Positions 15,013 through 23,982 of a stretch of 64,000 nucleotides of DNA are shown in pieces. A program made the translations under genes and the position numbers. The DNA is from Lachnospiraceae bacterium (GTDB lineage: Bacteria > Bacillota > Clostridia > Lachnospirales > Lachnospiraceae), in contig JAJQBQ010000046.1 of NCBI GenBank assembly GCA_021203205.1, forward strand, positions 1-64,000, in the 5' to 3' direction. The first letter of the stretch is position 1; every line of letters starts with the position of its first letter. Under the pieces are notes generated by a model. That model saw only the letters and a program-made list of their open reading frames with translations, was not told the origin of the DNA and searched no databases.

Positions 15013-16215
15013 ATGAAAAAATCAACAAAACTTGCCTACGCTCTGGTACTGATTTTGGCTGCCGTACTCTGTATCGGCCTGCCGGTACTGACTTTTTTTG
15101 ATTCTGCAGACGGAGAAGAGACCACGACGGTTTCTGCCTCCGGCACAACGGAGACCGTGACAACATCCTCTGACGATGCATCGGGGGAGGATGAGACAAC
15201 CCTGTCGGATTCGGACGCGTCGACTGTCAGTACGGTGAATGAGGTGGAGCTGGCCGATTACACAAACATCACGGTGGATGCGGCGGACGTTGAAGTGACG
15301 GACGACGAGATACAGGAAAATATCGATGCGGCGTTGCTTGCTTACGCGGAAACCGTTACCTTTGACGAGGACGGCACTGCAGTGGAGAACGGAGACACGG
15401 TAAATATCGACTTTACCGGCTCGATCGATGAGGGCGAATTCGACGGCGGCAGCGCCACGGATTATGACCTGGAAATCGGCAGCGGTACGCTGATCGACGG
15501 CTTTGAGGATGCTCTCATCGGCGCGGAGGTGGGAGAGACGCTGACCATTAAAGTGACCTTCCCGGACAGCACCACCCAGACAACCACCGTGGACGGAAGC
15601 GATGAGGAGATCGAGCTTGCCGGGCGGGAGGCCACCTTCGTGGTGACTGTCAATTATTTCACGAGGCCCGATCTGCCAGACTATGACGATGACTTTGTCA
15701 CGACATACTACAGTGACAAGGGTCTTTCAACGACGGAAGAGTTTGAGGATTACCTTTACGAGCAGCTCCGCCAGGACAAGATCATCGATGCTGCCTGGGA
15801 GGATTACGTGGATGCCTGCACGCTCATCTCTTTGGACGAGACGGAGGTGGAAGACCTGCTTGACCAGCTGCTTTCCTACTACGTGCTTTATTATGAGGAG
15901 GAGGGCTCAAGCTTCGAGGAGATGGTGGAATATTATTACGACATGTCTCTGACCGAGTATACGGAGGCTTATCTGCAGCCGGCCATCGAGGAGACGGTTA
16001 AGGAAGAAACGGTCATCTATGCACTGGCGGAAGCGGTGGGCATCGAGATCACCGACGAACTCTACGACGAGATGACGGCGGATTACATGGCGACCTACGG
16101 CTATGATACGCTGGAAGATCTTCTGGACTACTATTCGGAGGATGACATCGAATTTTCCATTTATTACCAGCAGGTCACGCTGTGGTTTGTGGATCATGTG
16201 CAGGTGGTGGAGTAG
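15013..16215 (+). CDS. Extracytoplasmic trigger-factor-like foldase, paralog 1
   Basis: A 400-residue protein with an N-terminal membrane/signal segment (about 7-28), a Thr/Ser/Asp/Glu-rich linker to about 80, an FKBP-type prolyl isomerase domain (NGDTVNIDFTGSIDEGEFDGG then IGSGTLIDGFEDALIGAEVGE) and a helical C-terminal part like the chaperone arms of trigger factor. Ribosome-associated trigger factor is cytoplasmic; the signal segment places this one outside, where it may help fold secreted proteins. ATG 15013 follows GGGG; nearer in-frame starts upstream lack a good site. It heads a row of three related genes. No lipobox Cys is seen, so it is probably anchored by the uncleaved helix. Confidence 0.85.
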   Translation: MKKSTKLAYALVLILAAVLCIGLPVLTFFDSADGEETTTVSASGTTETVTTSSDDASGEDETTLSDSDASTVSTVNEVELADYTNITVDAADVEVTDDEIQENIDAALLAYAETVTFDEDGTAVENGDTVNIDFTGSIDEGEFDGGSATDYDLEIGSGTLIDGFEDALIGAEVGETLTIKVTFPDSTTQTTTVDGSDEEIELAGREATFVVTVNYFTRPDLPDYDDDFVTTYYSDKGLSTTEEFEDYLYEQLRQDKIIDAAWEDYVDACTLISLDETEVEDLLDQLLSYYVLYYEEEGSSFEEMVEYYYDMSLTEYTEAYLQPAIEETVKEETVIYALAEAVGIEITDELYDEMTADYMATYGYDTLEDLLDYYSEDDIEFSIYYQQVTLWFVDHVQVVE

Positions 16216-16502
16216 ATATTGTCTGTTTGTTACTTTCCATGAAATCTCGCTCGAATTTTTTGCGAACTTCGCAGGCCATGAAAAACTACGATTCACAGAT
16301 AATTTCAGAAAATGAAAAAAGTGCTTTTCGTTTGCGTGAAAGTGTGCTATTCTTTTCAAATCTGTGCACAAAAGTTACCGGGGTCAGGAACGGAAAGAAC
16401 GAATCAGGCAATTTGTGTGTGACGGAATAAATTTTATGGGATGAAAACCGAAATTTTTAAGAAAACCGGTTTTTAAATTCCCAAAGATATTTGGAGGAGA
16501 AA

Positions 16503-17723
16503 ATGAACAGGAAAAATTCCATACTGCTTGGCGTACTCTTAGGCGTCTGTGCGATTGCCCTGTGCGTCGTTCTGGTATTTTTTGCCATGAACAGCGAAAG
16601 CAGCGATTCGGAGACGGAGACAACAACGGCGGCGGATGCCGAGGGCACTGCGACCGACAGTACATCTGACGATGGAAGCGCAGTCAGTACCGATGACACG
16701 GTTTACGGCGACGGCGAGGTGACGCTTGCGGAGTATATCGGTCTGGAGGTGGGCGCATCCGAGGTGGTTGTCTCGGAGGATGATGTCCAGGAAAACATCG
16801 ATGCGTGCCTGGAAGACTACGCGACTTACGACACCTACACGGAGGGCGTAACCGTGCAGGAGGATGATATCGTGAATATCGACTATGTCGGTTCGGTGGA
16901 CGAGGGCGAGTTCGACGGCGGCAGCTACGAGGGCTACGACCTGCAGATCGGCAGCGGCAGCTTTATCGACGGGTTCGAGGACGGCCTCATCGGCGCGGAG
17001 GTCGGCACGACCGTCACCGTCACCGCAACTTTTTATGACGGCTACGGCACGACAACACTCACGGAAACGGGAGAAGAAGTGGATCTGTCCAACCGCGAGG
17101 CGACCTTTGTGGTGACAATCAATTCCCTGCAGCGCCCGACGTATCCGGAATACAACGATGAATTTGTGACAACCTATTTCTCGGCCTATGATCTTTCTAC
17201 TACGGAGGAGTTCGAGGACTATATCGAGGAAATGCTTTATTACAATCTTGTCCTGACTGCGGTGTGGGATGAGTTTGTGGAGGCCTGTGAGGTGGTATCC
17301 TATGACGAGGACGAGGTAAATGACCTCCTCGATCAGACGGTGGAGTATTATGTTTCTTACTACGCATATTATGGATATGATTTTGAGGAGCTGGTTTCCG
17401 AGTACGGCTATACGCTGGACGAGTATGCCGAGCTGTATATGCTTGATTCGGTAAAGGAGACCGTGAAGGAGAAGATGATTATCCGGGCGATCGCCGAGGC
17501 GGAGGGCATTGAGGTGACCGATGAGGTTTACGAGTCGGAGGCAGAGCTCTACCGGATTTCCTATGGTTACGATACCGTTGAGGAGCTGGAAGAGGCTTAC
17601 ACGAAGTCGGAGATCGAGTTCAGTATTCTCTACGACCTTGTGACGGAGTTTGTGGCGCAGAACGCGACGGTTTACGATGATTCTGCCGAGACCGAGACAA
17701 CCACGACAACGGTGACGGAGTAA
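16503..17723 (+). CDS. Extracytoplasmic trigger-factor-like foldase, paralog 2
   Basis: The 406 residues repeat the layout of paralog 1: membrane segment (about 8-29), acidic Ser/Thr linker, FKBP domain with VNIDYVGSVDEGEFDGGSYE and SFIDGFEDGLIGAEVG, and a trigger-factor-type helical C-terminus. GGAGGAG stands directly before ATG 16503. The C-terminus ends in a Thr-rich TETTTTTVTE tail not seen in the other two. A 287-nt gap without gene precedes it; a possible -10 TATTCT lies near 16347. Likely role: isomerase/chaperone for exported proteins, inferred from the signal segment. Confidence 0.85.
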   Translation: MNRKNSILLGVLLGVCAIALCVVLVFFAMNSESSDSETETTTAADAEGTATDSTSDDGSAVSTDDTVYGDGEVTLAEYIGLEVGASEVVVSEDDVQENIDACLEDYATYDTYTEGVTVQEDDIVNIDYVGSVDEGEFDGGSYEGYDLQIGSGSFIDGFEDGLIGAEVGTTVTVTATFYDGYGTTTLTETGEEVDLSNREATFVVTINSLQRPTYPEYNDEFVTTYFSAYDLSTTEEFEDYIEEMLYYNLVLTAVWDEFVEACEVVSYDEDEVNDLLDQTVEYYVSYYAYYGYDFEELVSEYGYTLDEYAELYMLDSVKETVKEKMIIRAIAEAEGIEVTDEVYESEAELYRISYGYDTVEELEEAYTKSEIEFSILYDLVTEFVAQNATVYDDSAETETTTTTVTE

Positions 17724-17728
17724 TTCTA

Positions 17729-17742
17729 TGACACCGGGATCA
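17729..17742. repeat. Intergenic palindrome, one of six
   Basis: TGACACCGGGATCA starts 6 nt after the stop of the second foldase gene; it matches TGACNCCGGNGTCA except at one arm position. Confidence 0.45.
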
Positions 17743-17846
17743 CACCTCTTTCCCGAAAGTCCGGGGCGGAGCAGACAGTGTGGTTCATGAGCATCGGGGA
17801 ACGAAGATACAGTTAGAGAAGGCGAGAGGAAACAGGAGGATTGTAA

Positions 17847-18938
17847 ATGAAGAAAAGATTAGTGGCTTTGGCCTGCTGTGCTGTGCTCGCCATGTCTGCA
17901 TTTGCGGGCTGCGGCTCCGGGAGTACGAACAAGTACGCAGGTGCCGATTACGAGGGTGAGATAGAGCTGGCCGATTACGAAGGAATCGAGGTGGCGGCTT
18001 CTGTCGCGGCGGTGGATGAGGACGATGTGCAGGCTCAGGTCGAGGATTGTCTGGCGAATTACGCGTCTGATTTAAAGTATTCCGAGGGGACGACCGTTCA
18101 GGACGGCGATCAGGTTAATTTTGACTGCAGGGGCTACCTTGAGGAGGGCGAAATTGAAGATGCAGCCGGCACGGCAATCAGCCTGACCATCGGCGAGGGT
18201 ACCTACGATGACATCGAGGGATTTGAGGAAGGCCTGATCGGCGCCGAGGTCGGCGAAACGCTTACCATCGAGGTGACGTTCGCAGACGATTACGGCCAGG
18301 AGGCCACCATCACGGGTTACGATGAGGAAGTCGACTTAAGCGGGCTGGATGCCACCTTTGAGGTTACCGTCAATTATATTATCCGCTCGGTTCCGCCTGA
18401 ATATAACGATGAATTTGTGGAGACTTATTACAGTGAGTGGGATCTCTACACGACAGAAGACCTGGAGGAATACCTGCGCAGCATGATTTCCTACAACCAG
18501 ATTCTGGACGAAATCTGGGAGGATTTTGTCGACGAGTGCGAGGTCGTTAAGTACGATCAGGACGAGATCGACAGCTACGAGACGCAGATTGTCGAGTATT
18601 ATACGGAATATTTCGAGGAACTCGGATATGACCTGGAGGAGTATATCGCGTATTACTACAGCATGACGCTGGCGGAGTTTACGACTCAGTATATTACGCC
18701 GCAGGCGGAGAGCTACACTAAGGAGAGCATGATCGTCTATGCAATTGCGGACGAGCAGGACATCGAAGTGACGGATGAAATCTATGAGCGCGAGGCTCAG
18801 TCCTACGCGGGTTCCGAGGGCTTTGATTCGGTGGAAGAGCTGGAAGAAGAGTACGGCGAGGATGCGGTCGCGTACAGTATCCTGTACAATCTAGTAACCC
18901 AGTGGGTGGCGGAGCACTGTGAGATCGTGGACGACTGA
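17847..18938 (+). CDS. Trigger-factor-like foldase lipoprotein, paralog 3
   Basis: The third family member (363 residues) starts with a lipoprotein signal MKKRLVALACCAVLAMSAF ending in the lipobox AFAGC, so Cys21 or its neighbour should carry the lipid anchor. The FKBP domain covers about 85-180 (VQDGDQVNFDCRGYLEEGEI, then DDIEGFEEGLIGAEVGE) and the helical part follows. GAGGA (17836-17840 region, ACAGGAGG) precedes the ATG. The Tyr in the usual FKBP V-x-Y/F-x-G strand is Cys-Arg here, so isomerase activity may differ. Lipid anchoring versus membrane helix in the other two suggests division of labour at the outer membrane surface. Confidence 0.87.
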   Translation: MKKRLVALACCAVLAMSAFAGCGSGSTNKYAGADYEGEIELADYEGIEVAASVAAVDEDDVQAQVEDCLANYASDLKYSEGTTVQDGDQVNFDCRGYLEEGEIEDAAGTAISLTIGEGTYDDIEGFEEGLIGAEVGETLTIEVTFADDYGQEATITGYDEEVDLSGLDATFEVTVNYIIRSVPPEYNDEFVETYYSEWDLYTTEDLEEYLRSMISYNQILDEIWEDFVDECEVVKYDQDEIDSYETQIVEYYTEYFEELGYDLEEYIAYYYSMTLAEFTTQYITPQAESYTKESMIVYAIADEQDIEVTDEIYEREAQSYAGSEGFDSVEELEEEYGEDAVAYSILYNLVTQWVAEHCEIVDD

Positions 18939-19172
18939 GAAAAAGCGGGATTGGGATCGAAACCGTGTGATTGGACGTGAGAATGTCACGGTCAGATATC
19001 GCGTGAATTGATAGAATGGCACATGGGACAAGAAGGTTTAAAGTAAACGTTCTTCGTTAACTTTCTGAATGAAATGTTTGTGATTCCTTTAGAGATTCAG
19101 GTATCATGATTTATGATTATTTGTCGCCTGAATCCCGGGATAAGAAGAATATGTGGAAGAGAGGGAAACATT

Positions 19173-20012
19173 ATGAGTCAGAGAGAATGTTCCGATGAAA
19201 GCTGCGGCAGGTCAAGCTGTGAGGGCTGTGAAAAGCGCCAGCAGGAACAGCAGAGCATGCAGGAACCGTTAAACAGCAAAAGTGCAATTTTAAAGAAGAC
19301 CATCGGCGTGGTCAGCGGAAAGGGAGGCGTCGGCAAATCTTTCGTGACCGCATCTCTGGCGACAGCGCTGGCGAAGAAGGGTTACCGTGTTGGCATCCTC
19401 GATGCCGACATCACCGGACCGTCCATCCCGAAAATGTTCGGACTGGACGAGCATGCCGTGGCGGATGAAGATGGCGTTTACCCGGTGGAGACGAAGGAAG
19501 GCATCCGCGTGATGTCCATCAATCTGCTGTTGGAAAATGCCGATGACCCGGTCATCTGGCGCGGCCCGATTATTTCGGGTGTGGTAAAGCAGTTCTGGAA
19601 CGAGGTTATCTGGGGCGAGCTGGATTATATGCTGATCGACATGCCGCCGGGAACCGGCGATGTGCCGCTGACCGTTTTCCAGTCCATCGCCGTGGACGGC
19701 ATCGTGCTGGTCACCTCCCCGCAGGATCTGGTGAGCATGATCGTAAAGAAGGCCTACAACATGGCCCGCACCATGGGTATCCCGATGGTGGGCGTGGTGG
19801 AAAACTTCAGCTATATGGAGTGCCCGGACTGCGGAAAGAAGCTCTATCCTTTCGGCGAGAGTCATCTGGAGGAGATCGCTTCCCCGCTGGGACTGCGCAT
19901 TCTGGGGCGCGTGCCGATCATGCCGGAAGCTTCAAGACAGGCGGACGCCGGAACCGTGGAAGATCTGGTGAACGATTATTTCGAGGAAGCGGTACGGGTA
20001 ATTACCGAATGA
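19173..20012 (+). CDS. mrp: Mrp/NBP35-family Fe-S carrier ATPase
   Basis: A 279-residue P-loop ATPase of the Mrp/ApbC family, which binds and transfers iron-sulfur clusters. The deviant Walker A GKGGVGKSFVT lies near residues 49-59, followed by LDADITGPSIPKMFG and LIDMPPGTGDVPLTVFQS, which are diagnostic. The CPDCGKKLYPFGES region supplies the C-terminal CxxC for cluster binding. The N-terminus adds a Cys-rich stretch CSDESCGRSSCEGCEKR, as in many clostridial members. ATG 19173 follows GAGAGGG; the in-frame ATG at 19113 lacks a site. It stands alone, with no partner Fe-S genes beside it. Confidence 0.93.
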   Translation: MSQRECSDESCGRSSCEGCEKRQQEQQSMQEPLNSKSAILKKTIGVVSGKGGVGKSFVTASLATALAKKGYRVGILDADITGPSIPKMFGLDEHAVADEDGVYPVETKEGIRVMSINLLLENADDPVIWRGPIISGVVKQFWNEVIWGELDYMLIDMPPGTGDVPLTVFQSIAVDGIVLVTSPQDLVSMIVKKAYNMARTMGIPMVGVVENFSYMECPDCGKKLYPFGESHLEEIASPLGLRILGRVPIMPEASRQADAGTVEDLVNDYFEEAVRVITE

Positions 20013-20222
20013 AGCCCCAACGGATCAGGGGTGGTGAAAAATCGTGTGAATGATAAAAACCCGGCATCAAACGGACCGGAATAAGAAAATGAATTGTGAG
20101 AGCATTTCATAAGACCGCTTCCGGAAAAGGGATATATGGTTAAATTGCGGTGTATATAGAGGGGCGATGCAGATGCTGCGGATGCTGCAGATGTTGCATC
20201 AGTTCCCGGAGCGGAGAAAAAT

Positions 20223-23200
20223 GTGAATTTACAGGGCGATTGCCGGATCCATATCTCGGTGCGGAATCTGGTGGAATTTATCTTCCGGTCGGGCGACCTG
20301 GACAGCCGCAGGAGAACTGCGGCCGACCAGGAAGCCATGCTCGAAGGCAGCCGAATCCACAGAAAAATACAGAAATCCATGGGCGGTACCTACCAGGCGG
20401 AGGTGCCGCTCAAATTAAATTTGTCCCTGAACTGCGGCGGCATCCCCTGCGAGCTGCTCATCGACGGGCGTGCGGACGGCGTGATGGAGTCGGAGGACGG
20501 AGAAGGCGTGCTGATCGATGAGATCAAGGGCATGTACCGGGATGTCATGAAGATGGAGAAGCCCATCTACGTCCACGAGGCGCAGGCCATGTGCTACGCG
20601 TATATGTACCTGGCGAGGGAAGGAGAGCTGGAGGAGGAGCTTGCGGACGAATTAACTTCGTGGCTGGAGAATAATGAGGGAGAGAAGTTCGATAATCAGG
20701 GTGGAGTTTCTGAGAAGTCTGAGGAGAATTCTGAAAAGTCAGGTGATTTTTCCCTAAGACCGAATAAAATTTTCGAAAAACCGGAGGGAAATCCTGAAAG
20801 ACATGACGGAATTTCAGAGAGATCGGAGGTAAATCCTGAAAGGTCGGAGGAAGAGACCAGTGAGACGAATAAGGATTCTGAAGAACCTGACGGGATCCCC
20901 GGAGATTTGAATGAGACTGTAGAAAAGAAGAACGGAACGTCAGGTAAATCGGGAGAATCAGATGAAATTTCAGAAGATTACGGAAAGAAAATCGTGGTTC
21001 AGATGACTTATGTAAGCCTCGACCGGGGCGATGTGAAGCGCTTCCGCCATGGTTACACCTCCAGAGAAATCTCCGACTGGTTCTGCGGCATGCTGTTATC
21101 CTTTAAAAAGTGGGTGGATTTCGTTGTTATCCACCGGAACGAGCGCAACGAATCCCTGCGCCCGCTGCAGTTCCCTTATCCCTACCGGGAGGGGCAGCGG
21201 GACATGGTGGTATCCGTCTACCGCGCCATCTCCCGGAACAAAAACCTCTACGTGCAGGCGCCCACCGGCATCGGTAAGACCATGTCCGCCGTGTTTCCGG
21301 CGGCGAAGGCCATGGGCGAGGGCCGTGCGGAGAAAATCTTCTACCTCACCGCGAAGACCATCACCCGCACGGTGGCGGAGGAGGCGTTTTCCATCCTAAG
21401 CGAACAGGGCGCAAAGCTGAAAACCGTGTCTGTCACGGCGAAGGAAAAGCTCTGCGTCTGTGACTCGCCATCCTGCAATCCGGTGGACTGCCCGCGGGCA
21501 AAGGGGCATTTTGACCGGGTAAACTACGCGGTTTACGACATCATCCGGGCAAAAAATATCATTCGCCGGGAGGATATTCTGGCTTACAGCGAAAAGTATC
21601 AGGTGTGCCCCTTCGAATTCTGTCTGGACATCACTGACTGGATGGACGGCATCCTCTGTGATTACAATTATGTGTTCGACCCGGACGTGAAGCTGAAGCG
21701 CTACTTCTCCGGCGGCAACAACGGCGGCTATATTTTTCTGGTGGATGAGGCCCACAACCTCATTGACCGGGGCCGGGAGATGTACAGCGCAAAGCTGCGC
21801 AAGGAAGATTTTCTGGCGGTGAAAAAAATCGAGCGGGACATGACGCCGGATCTGAAAAAGAAGCTGGAGAAGTGCAATAAGGTGATGCTTAGCTTTCGGA
21901 AAGAGCTGGAGGCGGGTGTGAACGGAGAAACATCAGCGGATGAATGTGAAAATGCAATCGGATCATTTTTCGTGAAAGAAACTGAAACGAAAGCGGGATT
22001 CCCGACAGAAAGAAAACGGACGACGGAAAACGTGGCGAAAGAGGAGAGTGGAGTTGGGACAGGAAACGCATCCGCAACAAGAATCGGAACCAGGGCAGGA
22101 AAAGCAGACGGAACAGGGGCTGGAACTGTGACAGGAACGAGGAACGGCTGGGAAGCCCCGAAAAAAAACTGGATGCTTCGAACTGAGATATCGGAACTGA
22201 CATCCTCCCTGAATTCCGTGCAGGAAACCATGAACCGACAGCTGGAAGACCGTCTGACACACACCTTCGACGACGCCTGGATGGATCTGTATTTCGCTAT
22301 CCGCGAATTCCTGATGGTGGCGGCGCTCCTGGACGACCACTACCGCATCTATGTGGAAAAATGTTCCGACGGTTTTTATGTGAACCTGTTCTGCGTGAAT
22401 CCGTCAAAAAACTTAAAGGAATGCATGGACGCTGGGATCGCTACCGTCCTCTACTCGGCCACATTTCTGCCGATCACTTACTACAAGGAGCTGTTAAGCG
22501 GACAAAAGGACGATTACGCCATCTACCTGCCGTCGCCCTTCCCGCAGGAAAACCGTGCACTCCTCGCGGTGAACGATGTGAGTACAAAATACACCGCCCG
22601 CAGTGAGGCGCAGTACCGGAAAATGGCGCAGACCATCGCTGAGGTCGTGGCAAAGCATACGGGAAATTACATGGTATTTTTGCCTTCTTATAAAATGCTT
22701 GCGGCGGTGGCGGAAGAGTTTGAGAAGATCACGGATGTCTGCGGGGTGGAGATAAATCAGGAGGAGAAAGAAACCGGGCAGACAAAAAGCAGAGATGGGG
22801 AAAGCGAACTGACTCTGGAAAATTGGCAGAAGATGTTGTCGAAGGCGGAAGAGGATTCATCAGAAGAACTGCAGACAGCGGAAAAACTGACAGAGGAAAA
22901 ATCGGCAGCGGAAAAACCGGCAGAGGAATCATGTGCGATGAAAAAAAGGACAACAGATGAGACATCAGAATATGCTGCGGAGAAAAAAATGCGCTGCCGA
23001 ATACTTCTCCAGAAAAACCGCATGACTGAACAGGAAAGAGAAGCGTTTCTGCGCTGTTTTACAGATGAGCAGACAATTACGAAAGAGAAGACATCTCTTG
23101 TCGCCTTCTGCGTTCTCGGCGGCATCTTCTCGGAAGGCATCGACTTAAAACACGAAAGCCTGATCGGCGTTTTCGTGGTGGGAACCGGCATCCCGCAGAT

Positions 23201-23480
23201 CTGCACGGAGCGGGAGATCCTGCGGCAGTATTTTGAGGAAAACGACAAAAACGGCTTCGACTATGCCTACCGCTTTCCGGGCATGAACAAGGTCATGCAG
23301 GCGGCGGGGCGTGTCATCCGAACCCACGAGGATACCGGCATTATTTGTCTCATGGACGGAAGGTTCCGGGAACCGGCGAACAGCAGTCTGTTCCCGGCAG
23401 AGTGGGAGGACGTGCGGTACCTGCGGTCAGGGCAGGCCGGGGAGGCGGCGGAGATGTTCTGGAGGCGGATAGAGATATAG
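20223..23480 (+). CDS. Rad3/DinG-like helicase with nuclease-like N-terminus
   Basis: A 1085-residue superfamily 2 helicase of the XPD/DinG type. The N-terminal ~140 residues have a RecB/Cas4-like PD-(D/E)XK pattern: GRADGV, VLIDEIKG and a later EAQAMCYAY. The helicase has Walker A APTGIGKTMS near 348, four Cys of a 4Fe-4S cluster (CVCDSPSCNPVDC) near 420-435, the DEAH box FLVDEAHNL near 508 and motif VI GRVIRTHED near the end. Two or three long low-complexity blocks (about 145-250, 565-645 and 845-920) interrupt the folds and explain the excess length. The start is GTG 20223 behind GGAG. Likely role: DNA repair or replication intermediate processing. A folded repeat acting as terminator follows. 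Confidence 0.85.
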   Translation: MNLQGDCRIHISVRNLVEFIFRSGDLDSRRRTAADQEAMLEGSRIHRKIQKSMGGTYQAEVPLKLNLSLNCGGIPCELLIDGRADGVMESEDGEGVLIDEIKGMYRDVMKMEKPIYVHEAQAMCYAYMYLAREGELEEELADELTSWLENNEGEKFDNQGGVSEKSEENSEKSGDFSLRPNKIFEKPEGNPERHDGISERSEVNPERSEEETSETNKDSEEPDGIPGDLNETVEKKNGTSGKSGESDEISEDYGKKIVVQMTYVSLDRGDVKRFRHGYTSREISDWFCGMLLSFKKWVDFVVIHRNERNESLRPLQFPYPYREGQRDMVVSVYRAISRNKNLYVQAPTGIGKTMSAVFPAAKAMGEGRAEKIFYLTAKTITRTVAEEAFSILSEQGAKLKTVSVTAKEKLCVCDSPSCNPVDCPRAKGHFDRVNYAVYDIIRAKNIIRREDILAYSEKYQVCPFEFCLDITDWMDGILCDYNYVFDPDVKLKRYFSGGNNGGYIFLVDEAHNLIDRGREMYSAKLRKEDFLAVKKIERDMTPDLKKKLEKCNKVMLSFRKELEAGVNGETSADECENAIGSFFVKETETKAGFPTERKRTTENVAKEESGVGTGNASATRIGTRAGKADGTGAGTVTGTRNGWEAPKKNWMLRTEISELTSSLNSVQETMNRQLEDRLTHTFDDAWMDLYFAIREFLMVAALLDDHYRIYVEKCSDGFYVNLFCVNPSKNLKECMDAGIATVLYSATFLPITYYKELLSGQKDDYAIYLPSPFPQENRALLAVNDVSTKYTARSEAQYRKMAQTIAEVVAKHTGNYMVFLPSYKMLAAVAEEFEKITDVCGVEINQEEKETGQTKSRDGESELTLENWQKMLSKAEEDSSEELQTAEKLTEEKSAAEKPAEESCAMKKRTTDETSEYAAEKKMRCRILLQKNRMTEQEREAFLRCFTDEQTITKEKTSLVAFCVLGGIFSEGIDLKHESLIGVFVVGTGIPQICTEREILRQYFEENDKNGFDYAYRFPGMNKVMQAAGRVIRTHEDTGIICLMDGRFREPANSSLFPAEWEDVRYLRSGQAGEAAEMFWRRIEI

Positions 23481-23717
23481 AAAAAAGCGTTCCTATTCAC
23501 GGTCGCCTCCAGAAGTTTCGCGAAGCGACACTTCTGCATTCGCAGCAGTTGCGTCCAGGGTCTTCTTGCTAATTGAAATTATGGCGCAACTGCTGCTCAT
23601 GTGGGGAGGTGACTGTTACACAGTCATTCTCTTCAAACCGGTAAGTTCCCGAACGAACAAGTCCGACGAGAGCTTACCAGCTTGAAGAGACCGACCGCGA
23701 ATAGTAACGCTTTTTTT
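23481..23717. repeat. 237-nt multi-hairpin palindromic element
   Basis: The ends are inverted copies: AAAAAAGCGTTCCTATTCAC + GGTCG (23481-23505) and CGACCGCGAATAGTAACGC + TTTTTTT (23692-23717), with two mismatches. Inside are AGAAGT/ACTTCT (23511-23536), GCAGCAGTTGCG/CGCAACTGCTGC (23542-23553, 23585-23596), TGACTG/CAGTCA (23610-23625) and CTTCAA...GGTAAG/CTTACC...TTGAAG (23631-23645, 23673-23687). The T-run on the right end could terminate the helicase transcript. Shortened relatives are at 44988-45010 and 53151-53184. Confidence 0.75.
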
Positions 23718-23718
23718 C

Positions 23719-23785
23719 AAAAAGAACTTGTCTAAATGTGCGTAAGATGGTAAACTCTGCGGAGCAATTAGAAAGTTCTTTTTTT
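23719..23785 (+). terminator. Terminator-like long hairpin
   Basis: AAAAAGAACTT (23719-23729) pairs with AAGTTCTTTTT (23773-23783) and runs into further T. A 20-bp direct repeat TTTTTGCTTTCCGACCGGGA follows at 23781-23800 and about 23805-23824. The remaining ~150 nt before purL show no clear signal. Confidence 0.55.
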
Positions 23786-23982
23786 GCTTTCCGACCGGGA
23801 CGCTTTTTTGCTTTCCGACCGGGAGCTAACGTGCCGGTTGTTCACGGCATTGGTTTTTAGCTGCAGGATAACACAGTTTTTTAGGGATTTACAGGGAAAA
23901 CTGAGGTTATGAAGCAGCGCGCATGAGAGTTCACGCATGTACGTGAGCCGCTTTGAATCTGCCGGCACCGGAAAGAGAGGAA

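Noticed and set aside
20223-23480. Several separate genes instead of one 1085-residue helicase
   Set aside because: Conserved helicase motifs continue in a single frame on both sides of each low-complexity block, and no internal ribosome site is convincing.
23481-23982. Purine riboswitch ahead of purL
   Set aside because: The conserved core of the purine riboswitch (such as the TATA...CCGTA junction text) is not visible; the hairpins there belong to the repeat element and terminators.
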